Source: Acinetobacter guerrae
GTDB taxonomy: Bacteria; Pseudomonadota; Gammaproteobacteria; Pseudomonadales; Moraxellaceae
Assembly (NCBI RefSeq): GCF_009372255.1
Contig: NZ_LXGN01000007.1
Span: 1 to 64,000, forward strand
Direction of reading: 5' to 3'
DNA length: 64,000 nt
Below are positions 9,280-18,203 of this stretch, piece after piece (the first letter of the stretch is position 1; each line of letters begins with the position of its first letter). Under the pieces are notes generated by a model that saw nothing but the letters and a program-made list of their open reading frames with translations, did not search any database and was not told the origin of the DNA. The translations under genes and the position numbers were made by a program.

Positions 9280-10083
9280 TTATTGAAAGTTATTCAACTT
9301 CCAATGACCATTATGACTTCGACTTCCCAGTATTTTCAGCACCAAAACCAAACTCAGCAATAATAATAAATACCATGAACCAAGTTTGCCCCATCCCACC
9401 ATATGCCAAGCATTGACCTGACTTGGATAGAGCCAAATTTTATAAAAAGTACTAATATTTTCTGCAATCCAGATGATAAATGCCAAAACTAAAAGTACGG
9501 GAAGCATTGGCAATTGATATGTTTTTCCAGATAAATAAAAATTTAATCTGGTTTTCCAGAAAATAATGACACTCCAGACAAACAAGCTATAGCGCAGATC
9601 TGGAATAAAAAATTTGCTCATAAAGTTAACATATGAACACAATGCCAATGCCAACATATTGCCAAAACGTGGCAAAGCCTCAAATGACATTTGATATAAA
9701 CGTAAGGAACGAGCAAAAAAACTTCCCACTGCTGAATACATAAAGCCAGCAAAAAGTGGAACTGTCCAAAGTTTAAATATGGCAGGTTGTGGATATTGCC
9801 ATGAAGCAATCGAAGGATGCGTGAGAAAAATTTCCATCACCATTGCCATGATATGAAACAAAGCGATGACTTTGGCTTCAGCCCAAGATTCAAGCTTTAG
9901 ATAAAGTAAACATGCCTGAATAACCAAGGCATAAAAAAGCAGATAATCATAGCGATAAAAGCCAAGATAATCATGACTCCCCATCGGTGCAGTAAGCACA
10001 AATGCGAGCAGTAATAAAATACCAAACAAGGCAGCCGAAGCTGCCTTAAAACAAAAATTAAAAACGAGACTCAGGACGTGCAC
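9280..10083 (-). CDS. DUF817-family integral membrane protein (YoaT-like)
   Basis: This 267-residue, very hydrophobic protein has roughly seven to eight membrane spans. It shows the pattern of the DUF817/YoaT family: an amino FGILLLLAFVLT span, DYLLFYALVIQACLLYLKLE, a MEIF segment followed by SWQYP, and VPLFAGFMYSAVGSF. Function is unknown for the family. It begins with GTG at 10083, only 7 bases after the hemE stop, so it is probably cotranscribed with hemE and translated from read-through ribosomes or a weak TAGG site. Nothing in the sequence suggests a role in heme synthesis beyond this linkage. Confidence 0.8.
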   Translation of the reverse strand: MHVLSLVFNFCFKAASAALFGILLLLAFVLTAPMGSHDYLGFYRYDYLLFYALVIQACLLYLKLESWAEAKVIALFHIMAMVMEIFLTHPSIASWQYPQPAIFKLWTVPLFAGFMYSAVGSFFARSLRLYQMSFEALPRFGNMLALALCSYVNFMSKFFIPDLRYSLFVWSVIIFWKTRLNFYLSGKTYQLPMLPVLLVLAFIIWIAENISTFYKIWLYPSQVNAWHMVGWGKLGSWYLLLLLSLVLVLKILGSRSHNGHWKLNNFQ

Positions 10084-10090
10084 AGAAAAC

Positions 10091-11164
10091 CTATTTTAAG
10101 TATTTGGCGCTATATTCATGTACGGTATCAACAAAAATTTTCGGTTGGGTTGGATCAACCCATTGTGTGATACCATGTCCTAAGTTAGCGATATAACCTG
10201 TTGTTTCACCATTGGCATAAGCATCATCCAGCATGGCTTTGACAGACTTTTCAATGGATGCTCTAGAGCCATACAACACCGCAGGATCCAGATTCCCCTG
10301 CACTGCTGCACGTCCAGCAATAGTTTGACGTGCAACATTTAATGGTGTTGTCCAGTCCAGACCAAAAGCATCTGCACCTGTTGCGATCATTGGCTCCAAC
10401 CATTGACCACCACCTTTGGTAAATAAAATTACAGGAATACGGCGCCCCTCTTTTTCACGTTGCAAACCTGCAATGATTTTTTGCATATAGTTCAGTGAAA
10501 ATTCAATATATTCACGATGCGCCAAAGCCCCACCCCAACTATCAAAAATTTGAATCGCTTGGGCACCTGCGTCAATCTGTGCATTTAAATAATCAATGAC
10601 AGCGACAGCAAGTCGATCTAACAAGGCATGTAAAACTTCTGGCTGCGCATACAGCATATGTTTGGTATGACGAAAATCTTTACTCGAACCACCTTCAATC
10701 ATATACGTTGCAAGTGTCCATGGACTTCCAGAAAAACCAATCAAGGGAACTTGACCACCCAACGCAGAACGAATGGTCGATACCGCATTCATGACATAGT
10801 CCAGATCAGACTTGGCATTGAAGTTAGGTAAATTTAAAACATCTTGTTCTGTACGAATGGTCTTTTTAAACTTTGGCCCTTCGCCTGCTTCAAAATAAAG
10901 TCCTAAACCCAATGCATCTGGCACGGTTAAAATATCTGAAAATAAAATGGCAGCATCTAAATCATATCGGCGTAAAGGTTGTAACGTCACTTCACAAGCA
11001 AAGTCTGTGTTTTTACATAAAGATAAAAAGTCACCTGCTTTACCCCGTGTTTCACGATATTCTGGTAAATAACGACCCGCTTGTCGCATCATCCATACAG
11101 GTGTGGTATCCACAGGTTCACGCAATAAAGCACGTAGAAAACGATCATTTTTTAAGGTCGTCAT
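10091..11164 (-). CDS. hemE: Uroporphyrinogen decarboxylase
   Basis: HemE decarboxylates the four acetate side chains of uroporphyrinogen III to give coproporphyrinogen III in heme synthesis; it needs no cofactor. The 357-residue product has the amino signature [15 protein letters not shown] (residues about 22-36), with the conserved arginines. It also has [12 protein letters not shown] with the substrate-binding aspartate, [21 protein letters not shown] and the carboxyl NLGHGI motif. Length matches the family (about 354). It is the first gene of a two-gene unit with the DUF817 protein. Confidence 0.97.
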   Translation of the reverse strand: MTTLKNDRFLRALLREPVDTTPVWMMRQAGRYLPEYRETRGKAGDFLSLCKNTDFACEVTLQPLRRYDLDAAILFSDILTVPDALGLGLYFEAGEGPKFKKTIRTEQDVLNLPNFNAKSDLDYVMNAVSTIRSALGGQVPLIGFSGSPWTLATYMIEGGSSKDFRHTKHMLYAQPEVLHALLDRLAVAVIDYLNAQIDAGAQAIQIFDSWGGALAHREYIEFSLNYMQKIIAGLQREKEGRRIPVILFTKGGGQWLEPMIATGADAFGLDWTTPLNVARQTIAGRAAVQGNLDPAVLYGSRASIEKSVKAMLDDAYANGETTGYIANLGHGITQWVDPTQPKIFVDTVHEYSAKYLK

Positions 11165-11368
11165 TTACTTTCTCTATCTCAATTTTTATTGCATGCATCA
11201 TAACAAAAAGGTTTGCTATTTAATAACTTCTAAGTAGGATAAAATTCAGATTGAGCAAGATAAAAATGGATAACTACACAAAAGAACTACTGCATCGTGA
11301 TGTATTTTCTGTAATACTTGCCAAGTTTTCTGTCCTAACTATATGAATAATTCTTAAGGTTGAATTAC

Positions 11369-12703
11369 ATGTTTGTTCGCTCTTTGCTCGCTTTGAGTCT
11401 AACCTGTATTATGACTGGCACAGCGTTTGCTGCACCTACGGCCGAGCAACCGTTAAATCCCAAAGTGATTCACACTCAATCTGTTCAAGATCCGATTGAT
11501 CCACTTGCCATAGAACATAAGCCTCTTTCTCAAAGTTCATCTTCTGCATCTAGTCCTGTATCTTCACCTGTTTCAAATGCAGCGTCTAGTCCTGCTGCAA
11601 ATGTTGCTGCTGCATCTAGCTCTGCTAGCTCAGATCAGGCACAAATTAGCACTCAGGAAGAACATGACCTGAATCAGGCATCTGCTACTTTGCAAAATCT
11701 GGAAAATAGTGAAACCAAAAACGCAGATACTGGTATTGCACCAACTCCTGCGCAAAAAACTGCCCAGACTACAGCTACAGCCAAAACACAAGGTGGCAAA
11801 GCATCATGGACTCTTGATGGTTTAAATGCTGCAGATTGGTATGAAAATATCGGGCGTGGTCAATTTCCAGTGTATGCACGCGCGCAAGTCATGCTCAATA
11901 ATGCACATGCATCTCCTGGCGCAATTGATGGCACCAGTGGTATGAACACATTGAAAGCCCTTTCATCTTTCCAGCAAATGAATGGTTTAAAGCCGACTGG
12001 TGAATTGACCAAAGAAACATGGGATGCATTAGTGGCAAAGCAGAATAAATCTGCTTATGTTGAATACACATTGACCGAAGATGACCTCAAAGGTCCTTAT
12101 GCCGCATCTATTCCACACGACTATGCCTTACAAGCCAAAATGAAAGGCTTGTATTACACCCGTGTTACAGAAATGTTAGGTGAAAAGTTCCATATGGACG
12201 AAGACTTTTTGAAAAAGTTGAATCCAAAAGCCACCTTTAAAAAAGCAGGTGAAAAGATCATTGTTGCCAATGTGCGTAATGACCTTCCAGAAGATATTCA
12301 TTTGATTATTGCGCATAAAGGTGCGCGTCAATTGTATCTATTTAATAGTCGTAACCAGATGATCGCGTCTTTCCCTGCGACGATTGGCAGTAGTGATACT
12401 CCATCTCCAAAAGGAACCTATAAAGTAGTGGGTGTTGCGCGTAATCCTTGGTATAGCTATTCACCAAGTAATTTTGTACAAGGTAATAACTTAAAACCAC
12501 TTTCATTACCGCCTGGTCCAAATGCACCTGTAGGTAATATCTGGATTGGTTTAAGCAAAAAATCATTTGGTATTCATGGTACACCGAACCCATCTGCTAT
12601 TTCTAAAACTGCATCGCATGGTTGTATTCGTTTAACAAACTGGGATGCCAATGATTTAGGTAATAAAGTTAGCAGCGGTGTCACAGTCAAATTCCTTGAA
12701 TAA
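11369..12703 (+). CDS. Secreted L,D-transpeptidase with peptidoglycan-binding domain
   Basis: This 444-residue periplasmic enzyme is expected to cross-link or modify peptidoglycan through meso-diaminopimelate. Seen: a signal peptide ending TGTAFAAP; a long Ser/Ala-rich low-complexity linker (about 55-100); a peptidoglycan-binding_1 domain around PGAIDGTSGMNTLKALSSFQ (about 190-215); and a YkuD catalytic domain with FGIHGTPNPSAI and the cysteine motif TASHGCIRLTN near residue 425. A TTG three codons upstream could also start it. The ATG at 11369 is preceded by TTAAGGT and gives a proper signal peptide, so I prefer it. It stands alone, with a good terminator. Confidence 0.92.
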   Translation: MFVRSLLALSLTCIMTGTAFAAPTAEQPLNPKVIHTQSVQDPIDPLAIEHKPLSQSSSSASSPVSSPVSNAASSPAANVAAASSSASSDQAQISTQEEHDLNQASATLQNLENSETKNADTGIAPTPAQKTAQTTATAKTQGGKASWTLDGLNAADWYENIGRGQFPVYARAQVMLNNAHASPGAIDGTSGMNTLKALSSFQQMNGLKPTGELTKETWDALVAKQNKSAYVEYTLTEDDLKGPYAASIPHDYALQAKMKGLYYTRVTEMLGEKFHMDEDFLKKLNPKATFKKAGEKIIVANVRNDLPEDIHLIIAHKGARQLYLFNSRNQMIASFPATIGSSDTPSPKGTYKVVGVARNPWYSYSPSNFVQGNNLKPLSLPPGPNAPVGNIWIGLSKKSFGIHGTPNPSAISKTASHGCIRLTNWDANDLGNKVSSGVTVKFLE

Positions 12704-12719
12704 AATCAATTAGCCCGTT

Positions 12720-12750
12720 TAAAGCCTGCATGTAAATGTGGGCTTTTTTA
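12720..12750 (+). terminator. Terminator after the L,D-transpeptidase gene
   Basis: AAAGCCTGCAT and ATGTGGGCTTT pair around a short GTAA loop (with one wobble or mismatch) and are followed by TTTTTTA. It lies 17 bases past the stop. Confidence 0.85.
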
Positions 12751-12790
12751 TATTCCAATTTTATGTTTATCAATTATTTTGATGCTTTTT

Positions 12791-12858
12791 ATTGTTCTAT
12801 TATTTTTAGTAATTATAAAAATAATATAAAATCATTTCATAAATAGAACAATTTGTTC
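12791..12858. promoter_or_regulatory. Inverted-repeat operator candidate upstream of the pirin gene
   Basis: ATTGTTCTAT at 12791-12800 is the exact reverse complement of ATAGAACAAT at 12843-12852. The second copy also forms a compact dyad GAACAA-T-TTGTTC (12846-12858). Three copies of one half-site about 40 bp apart, just before a gene, suggest a dimeric regulator that loops or binds cooperatively. The regulator is unknown, and the local AT-richness weakens the case. Confidence 0.4.
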
Positions 12859-12896
12859 CAATACTGGTGTTTTTACTTTGCTGAGGGATTGCTACT

Positions 12897-12920
12897 ATGT
12901 GTTCATGCAGTAAAACATAA
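12897..12920 (+). CDS. Possible 7-codon leader peptide MCSCSKT before the pirin gene
   Basis: An ATG at 12897 is preceded by GAGGG at a normal distance and opens a seven-codon frame, MCSCSKT, ending in TAA 18 bases before the pirin start. Two of seven codons are cysteine. Its placement resembles regulatory leader peptides. It could be chance. Confidence 0.25.
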   Translation: MCSCSKT

Positions 12921-12938
12921 GAATTTGGGAGGTGCAGA

Positions 12939-13628
12939 ATGAATGTATATCTACATCGTAGTGAAAACCGTGGTCATGTCAAAGCAGGTTGGTTAAACAC
13001 CTATCATAGCTTTTCATTTGGTAGTTGGTACGACCCTAAGTATATGGGTTTTGGTCCTCTCCGTGTGATTAACGATGATACCATTGCCGCACATAATGGG
13101 TTTGGTACACATCCACATGACAATATGGAAATCTTAACCTATGTGACCGATGGCCGTTTAAGCCACCGAGATACAATGGGTAATGAAGAACATATTACCG
13201 CAGGTGAATGGCAGTTGATGAGTGCTGGGACAGGTGTTGCACACAGTGAGTTCAATAATACCGACGAGCCTGTGCATCTGTTTCAAATCTGGATTCAACC
13301 CAATGTACGTGATGCTGAACCAACGTATCAACAAATTAAACTGAATCCACGTGATCAACCGAATGAATGGCATTTGATTGCTGGGCCAAACGAAAATGCG
13401 CCGATGCATATTCGTCAAAATGCGGAAGTGAAAGCTGCCGTATTGGAAACTGGTAAAGAGCTAGAAATGACCAAGACTCAAAAGCACAATTATGTGCATG
13501 TGATCAAAGGTCAAATTATGATTGAAAATCAAATTGTTAAAGCAGGTGATGCTTTGTTGTTTGATGAAAAAACTTCAATCAAAGCACTTGAAGATAGTGA
13601 AATGATCTGGTTCGATTTACCAGCATAA
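12939..13628 (+). CDS. Pirin family protein (YhhW-like bicupin)
   Basis: Pirins are metal-binding bicupins; E. coli YhhW has quercetin 2,3-dioxygenase activity, and other members bind regulators or enzymes. The 229-residue product carries the pirin signature: HSFSFGSWYDP, then FGTHPHDNMEILTYV (two metal histidines) and GTGVAHSEFN (further histidine and glutamate), with a degenerate second cupin at the carboxyl end. A very good ribosome site, GGGAGGTG, precedes the ATG. Possible regulatory sites and a tiny cysteine-containing frame lie upstream. Its physiological substrate cannot be told from sequence. Confidence 0.93.
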   Translation: MNVYLHRSENRGHVKAGWLNTYHSFSFGSWYDPKYMGFGPLRVINDDTIAAHNGFGTHPHDNMEILTYVTDGRLSHRDTMGNEEHITAGEWQLMSAGTGVAHSEFNNTDEPVHLFQIWIQPNVRDAEPTYQQIKLNPRDQPNEWHLIAGPNENAPMHIRQNAEVKAAVLETGKELEMTKTQKHNYVHVIKGQIMIENQIVKAGDALLFDEKTSIKALEDSEMIWFDLPA

Positions 13629-13640
13629 TCTCATCAAATA

Positions 13641-13676
13641 AACGCACTGTTTCGCCAGAAGCAGTGCGTTTTTTGT
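13641..13676 (+). terminator. Terminator after the pirin gene
   Basis: AACGCACTG and CAGTGCGTT form a perfect 9-bp stem followed by TTTTTTG. It lies 13 bases past the stop and separates pirin from the CRISPR array. Confidence 0.9.
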
Positions 13677-13772
13677 TTATATAATTTCTTTTTTAAATCA
13701 TTTTACGATCGGTTAGATTCCATATTCTACCCTCATGAACCAATCAACTTAGCTTGTTATAAATAGTTTGTA

Positions 13773-14280
13773 TTTGTAAATGACTTATGTCGCCATGAAC
13801 TGGAGCATGGGCTGCTCTTGATGCGATGGATCTTTCTAAATAGCGTATACCGCCATGAACGTACTTCTTCAGGAGTTTGCGTTAAAGGTTTTTTTCTAAA
13901 TGGCGTATACCGCCATGAACAGTCACTTGATGATGTTTATTGTTGGGAGGATTTTCTAAATGGCGTATGCCGCCATGAACTATGTCTGACAGCCAACGAC
14001 CCCAAAACACAATTTCTAAATGGCGTATGCCGCCATGAACTGTTTTACCTATAATTTCTATATTGCCATGATTTTCTAAATGGCGTATGCCGCCATGAAC
14101 ACTTAAAGCTATCTTTTGAAGCCTTGGCTCAATTTCTAAATGGCGTATGCCGCCATGAACGGTGCTGCCTTTATTGCCTACTACACCAAACATTTCTAAA
14201 TGGCGTATGCCGCCATGAACGTTGAATGGTCGATCACCAGACATGATTTTTCTTTCTAAATGGCGTATGCCGCCATGAAC
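13773..14280 (-). CRISPR. Type I-F CRISPR array, 9 repeats and 8 spacers
   Basis: A 28-bp repeat recurs at an exact 60-bp period, with all eight spacers 32 bp. In the cas-operon (minus) direction it starts GTTCATGGCGGCATACGCCA and ends TTTAGAAA. Six copies (14280 down to 13953) are identical. The copy at 13893-13920 has one change, that at 13833-13860 has two, and the terminal one at 13773-13800 has four. Decay increases away from the cas genes, so the leader is at the 14281 side and transcription is leftward. The stem TGGCG/CGCCA with a GCATA loop is the Cas6f substrate, leaving a TTTAGAAA handle. In the two-change copy the stem survives through a G-U wobble. Confidence 0.97.
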
Positions 14281-14412
14281 AGTAAGAATAAAGCAAAAAA
14301 TAAAGTTATAACAGTGCTTTATCCCTAAAAAGTATGAAATACCCAAAGTTTTAAAGCAAAGTTACAACTTATTGATTTTATTAAGTTGTTAAAGAGTGTA
14401 AAAAATATTGGG
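14281..14412 (-). promoter_or_regulatory. CRISPR leader with IHF consensus site and 8-bp dyad
   Basis: The 132 AT-rich bases between the cas6f stop and the first intact repeat are the array leader. On the minus strand, bases 14377-14365 read AATCAATAAGTTG, a perfect match to the IHF consensus WATCAANNNNTTR, about 85 bases from the first repeat. IHF bends leaders to admit new spacers in type I-E and I-F systems. The site overlaps a perfect dyad, ACAACTTA (14364-14371) and TAAGTTGT (14382-14389), with a 10-base gap. No clear intrinsic terminator separates cas6f from the array. Confidence 0.7.
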
Positions 14413-15006
14413 TTAAAACTCTGGTACTGTGGATGTACGGCTTAATCCATAGCTTCCAAATTTTCCAATATTTGCTTCATCAATACATTTTTTTCCAATA
14501 ATCAAACGGAAGTTCATATCATTGGTTTGGCTTTTCATATTGATATAAGGTTCAAAAGTCTCCGTCAGATCCAATGCTTTAAAGTGTTCCTGTGCTTCTT
14601 CAATTGAGATTCCACGGCGTTCTGCCTGATGAACAACACGCTGCTCAACTGTCAATTTTGGATTAACTTTAAAATAAGTAGCATAGCCGTTAATCTTATC
14701 CGCAGGAACTTTACGAGCAGATAATACATGTACATAATCTTGCAGCCTTGCTAACCAATGAGTTAGATTCAGTTGCTCCAATGCTTCGACTGAATCCGCA
14801 AAAATACGAATTTTATCGCCTAAATAGCCCAATTTTTTCTGCTGAATTAAGCGATATTTAGGAAAAGATACGCCGTAACTAATCTTTCCCTCTTCATCGG
14901 CTTGTTCAGCAAAGGCAATGTGTAATTGGGTATAAACTTTTGACCAAATTAAATGCAGAGGTATTTCCTCCTGCTCTAATAAAGTAATTTCTAAATAATA
15001 GAGCAT
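14413..15006 (-). CDS. cas6f: Cas6f (Csy4) CRISPR RNA endoribonuclease
   Basis: Cas6f cuts the repeat hairpin of the precursor CRISPR RNA and stays bound to the 3' stem as part of the Csy complex. The 197-residue product aligns by eye with Pseudomonas aeruginosa Csy4. It has YGVSFPKY in the amino domain, histidine 29 in the TQLHIAF context at the position of the catalytic His29, and a carboxyl end YGLSRTSTVPEF matching the family's YGLS...VP.F. It is the last gene of the operon, 2 bases after csy3, and adjoins the leader. Confidence 0.95.
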   Translation of the reverse strand: MLYYLEITLLEQEEIPLHLIWSKVYTQLHIAFAEQADEEGKISYGVSFPKYRLIQQKKLGYLGDKIRIFADSVEALEQLNLTHWLARLQDYVHVLSARKVPADKINGYATYFKVNPKLTVEQRVVHQAERRGISIEEAQEHFKALDLTETFEPYINMKSQTNDMNFRLIIGKKCIDEANIGKFGSYGLSRTSTVPEF

Positions 15007-15008
15007 AG

Positions 15009-16022
15009 TTAATCCTTGCTACTTTGACCAAAGACACCACCCCGTACTAAAACTGCCATGACATAATGCTCTTGTTCAGGATTTTCAAGTGATTCACCCA
15101 AAGCATATTTATCAAATAAAGTAAAAAAGTCTTTTTTATCTTTCGGGGTACGATAGGCTTTGCCAAGGTTAGTCACAGCACCATATGGCTCAATCGCAAT
15201 TGCTGTTTTTTTCTCATCAAATTCTGGATACCAAGTATCTATAGTACGCAAAGCATTACCTAACTTTTGTGAATGCATTGCTGCAACATCATTTACATGG
15301 TAAAGAATTTTACTTTTTTCACCTTTACCTTTATCTAATACAAGTTCTTCACTTGGATAGACTTCTTGACCTTTACCCACCAGAGCATAAGCTTCAACTT
15401 TAATCAGTAAATAGGGAATTTCTCCTTTTAAAGCACTTGCAATTTGATGAGCTAGATTTTGTATATTTTCATCTTTAGCATCAAAATTATGCAATGGGTA
15501 ATTTAAAGCATTAAATGTCACTGCTGCTTGATCATTCACAGTCACAACCACTTCTACTTTTTCAGCGCCAACGCGGTTACGCCATAAAAAACGTGCATTG
15601 GCGATATTGAGTGCATAACGTTTTGCAAGCTCACTAAAGCCATACGTAGTAATATAATTTTTAGCAACGTCATTATATGATTTTAAGAAAATTTCATTAT
15701 TACAAGAAGATGGGTTTTCAACCCCACCCAATACTTTTAAGGTAAATCCAACTTTTAAAGTATCCTGATTTTCGCCTAAAGCACAAGCATCAACTTTTTG
15801 TAAATTAGCCTTTTCAACTTCTGCATTCAGCTTTAATGGATCACCTGCAACCGCAGGTTTTAAACGGTTTGAGATCGTACCACGCACAGATTTTTCAATC
15901 AGTTTTAAAGCGCTTTGTTCATTTCGTTTATCCCAATTTGTTCCATATAAATAACCGTCAGATGGAACCAATTTTTTTTCAAATGCAAGTACACTTGCAA
16001 CTACTTTGTCATTTTTAGCCAT
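15009..16022 (-). CDS. csy3: Cas7f (Csy3), backbone subunit of the type I-F Cascade
   Basis: Six copies of this 337-residue RAMP protein form the helical filament that holds the spacer part of the CRISPR RNA. The sequence has the Csy3 features: amino VLAFEKKLVPSDGYLYGTNW, the ANARFLWRNRVGAEKVEV segment, and carboxyl AIAIEPYGAVTNLGKAYR and VMAVLVRGGVFGQ. Length is normal (about 340). It follows csy2 by 23 bases with a possible ribosome site in the gap, and precedes cas6f by 2 bases. It shows no sign of damage. Confidence 0.95.
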   Translation of the reverse strand: MAKNDKVVASVLAFEKKLVPSDGYLYGTNWDKRNEQSALKLIEKSVRGTISNRLKPAVAGDPLKLNAEVEKANLQKVDACALGENQDTLKVGFTLKVLGGVENPSSCNNEIFLKSYNDVAKNYITTYGFSELAKRYALNIANARFLWRNRVGAEKVEVVVTVNDQAAVTFNALNYPLHNFDAKDENIQNLAHQIASALKGEIPYLLIKVEAYALVGKGQEVYPSEELVLDKGKGEKSKILYHVNDVAAMHSQKLGNALRTIDTWYPEFDEKKTAIAIEPYGAVTNLGKAYRTPKDKKDFFTLFDKYALGESLENPEQEHYVMAVLVRGGVFGQSSKD

Positions 16023-16045
16023 GATTTTTCCTTTTAACGATTAAA

Positions 16046-16930
16046 TTAGTTTGTTGTTAAGTTTTGGCAAAGATAAAGATTATTTTCTAAATCAACATGA
16101 TATTGCCATAGTAGTTGATCGATACTTTCAATACGATAAGGCATAACAAACTCCCCAAGCGTCAAAACAGCTTCCGCAAAACGGTGCGGTGTATCGGAAT
16201 CACGTTGATTTTTAGCAATACCTAATTCAGAAATTCCCTGAAAACCCACCGCAATGGGTACAAGCCACCCCTTTTCTTTTCGGCTGCTTGACCACGTGAT
16301 TTTTCCATCATCATCTATTTGAGAACTATGTGTGACCTTTAAATAATCCCAAATTGCCTCCAAAGCATCTTGCCCTTCTTGCATACTTTGAATGACTAAA
16401 TCACGACGCTCGATCAATACATGACCAAGCATAAGTTTATTTAAAATTGGCTTGAGCTCTTGATCTTTTTGACCGTCTTCATCAAAATCTAAAATTTGCT
16501 GATCGTACACAGCCAAAACATCCCCACCCGCAAACTTCATACTATTTAAAATTTCAGGCAGAATAGTTAAAAGCCCCCCTCTTTGTTTTTTCCCAAGATT
16601 TTCTACTTCAATTAAAAGAGAAACCTCTAAATGACAACGTGCTTCTTCAATAAATGCAGGTCGGCTACCATCCTTATCTAGTGGGTTTGCTGTACCAATA
16701 ATGGAATGAACAAAATCATTTTGTCCTTTATGTGTTTGCAAGTTGAAGTCATGACAACTCACAGCAAGTCGCGTCAATTCAATATCATGCCCTTTGGCAT
16801 TTAATTTACGCTGTAAGGCATGCATTGCCCCTAGCCATGCCGTCATTGCAGGAAAACCAATACTATATGGGCTACTCATGGCGTTGGCATTATGGATTTT
16901 AAGATGCGGAATTAAAATAAAGCGGCGCAT
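16046..16930 (-). CDS. csy2: Cas5f (Csy2), type I-F Cascade subunit
   Basis: Csy2 forms, with Csy1, the tail heterodimer that binds the 5' handle of the CRISPR RNA and the PAM side of the target. The 294-residue product opens MRRFILIPHLKIHNANAMSS and continues with GFPAMTAWLGAMHAL, which is the family's typical amino end. A VPIAVGFQGISELG segment lies near the carboxyl end. Its ATG shares one base with the csy1 stop (TAATG), a sign of translational coupling. Length fits the family. Confidence 0.94.
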   Translation of the reverse strand: MRRFILIPHLKIHNANAMSSPYSIGFPAMTAWLGAMHALQRKLNAKGHDIELTRLAVSCHDFNLQTHKGQNDFVHSIIGTANPLDKDGSRPAFIEEARCHLEVSLLIEVENLGKKQRGGLLTILPEILNSMKFAGGDVLAVYDQQILDFDEDGQKDQELKPILNKLMLGHVLIERRDLVIQSMQEGQDALEAIWDYLKVTHSSQIDDDGKITWSSSRKEKGWLVPIAVGFQGISELGIAKNQRDSDTPHRFAEAVLTLGEFVMPYRIESIDQLLWQYHVDLENNLYLCQNLTTN

Positions 16931-18180
16931 TAAAAAAACTCCTTGATCTGTTGTAACGATTTCTCAACACGCTGTTTTACATTTAATAACTCACCAGTTC
17001 CCAATATATAAGCATCGCTAATCACTTTTTCATAGCTACGAATAATCCACCGTGCAATTTCTCGACTCAGCTCATCTCGCCATTCTGCATTTTCTTCACG
17101 TTCTTCTTTATAAATTTGATCCAACCAAATGCGTTGTAATTTGGGCAATCCAACATAATAGTCCTGATTTGACCATCCACTTTCGGCATATTCTCGTGTT
17201 TTTAGAGCCTGTAAGAGAACTTGATCAATGACAAATTGAATAATATTTCGAATCGCTGTACGAATATCAATATTATTAAGATCTACTTGCATAAATTTAT
17301 GCAATTGAACAAAACTCTCCTGATAATTTTTTCGATATAAACATTGGGCGAAGAAGTCCGTTTTTGGTAACCGAATCGCTCTTTTTTCAATTACAGGTGG
17401 ACAGCTTGAAAGTAAATAAGCTCGCCCTGCATTTTGACTATTTAAGACACTCACATTTTGTGGTTGAGTTCCGCCATAGGCTGTAACTGTTAACTCATAA
17501 ATATCAGAATAACCAATCCCATCTAATTCATTTTTCTTACGATTTTCTTTGGCTTGTTTAGTTTCTTCCGAAAAACGAATTTGATCAATGGTTTGTTTTA
17601 ACTTCGTAATTAATCCTGATGGCGTTAACAGCGACAATAAATGGTATTCACCCTCTGCTATTGGAAAATACACCTGTTTCACCAAATGATCTGTTTTCAC
17701 AGAAGAATCCGTTGTTTTTATTTTTAAAAACTCAAAACTCAATTGTTCAAAATCAAGCTTATTTTGAACTAAAAGTTTTTTTAAATCTTCATTTTGCTGC
17801 TCAAAGCCATCTAACACTGTTGATTGATCCGTCAAAGGTAAAGATAAAAATTTAAAAACATCCATTGCAGCCGCATTACCAAAAACATCCAAACTATAAT
17901 CAACATTACCACTACGCAGATAACCATCCCTCATCTTATTCGATGTTGTAATTACACTTGATGTTTTGGCACTTGGATGACTGAATTTACTTGGATGACT
18001 TACCATTGAAAGCTGAGAAACACGCTTTGCCGCATCAGGCAACCATTCATTCAAGCTAAATTTATCATCTGCCTGCTGATTTAATTCTGCAATTACAGTT
18101 TCTGTTTCTGCCTTTTTTAAACGATCTTTTAACCACAATTCTTTACGCTCGTTTAAAAAAGTATGAATACTCTCAGTCAT
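16930..18180 (-). CDS. csy1: Cas8f (Csy1), large subunit of the type I-F Cascade
   Basis: Csy1 recognises the GG/CC PAM and the 5' handle and, with Csy2, caps the surveillance complex. The 416-residue protein shows the Csy1 pattern: FLNERKELWLKDRLKK at the amino end, the HPSKFSHPSAK segment near residue 62, a YGGTQPQNVSVLNSQNAGRA motif near 235, and a helical carboxyl half. It follows cas2-3 by 23 bases and overlaps csy2 by one base. The HPSKFSHP segment is the strongly conserved part of the family. Confidence 0.94.
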   Translation of the reverse strand: MTESIHTFLNERKELWLKDRLKKAETETVIAELNQQADDKFSLNEWLPDAAKRVSQLSMVSHPSKFSHPSAKTSSVITTSNKMRDGYLRSGNVDYSLDVFGNAAAMDVFKFLSLPLTDQSTVLDGFEQQNEDLKKLLVQNKLDFEQLSFEFLKIKTTDSSVKTDHLVKQVYFPIAEGEYHLLSLLTPSGLITKLKQTIDQIRFSEETKQAKENRKKNELDGIGYSDIYELTVTAYGGTQPQNVSVLNSQNAGRAYLLSSCPPVIEKRAIRLPKTDFFAQCLYRKNYQESFVQLHKFMQVDLNNIDIRTAIRNIIQFVIDQVLLQALKTREYAESGWSNQDYYVGLPKLQRIWLDQIYKEEREENAEWRDELSREIARWIIRSYEKVISDAYILGTGELLNVKQRVEKSLQQIKEFF

Positions 18181-18203
18181 ACTTTCCCCCTATATTGTTA
18201 TTA

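Noticed and set aside
13882..14346. A 154-codon minus-strand frame with a repeated VHGGIRHLE peptide
   Set aside because: It is the CRISPR array read through: the 60-bp period equals 20 codons, so the repeat stays in frame. It has no independent coding signature.
18181..18203. Possible toxin-antitoxin RNA between cas2-3 and csy1
   Set aside because: The gap is only 23 bases, enough for a ribosome site but not for a small RNA pair. The csy2-csy3 gap is equally short.
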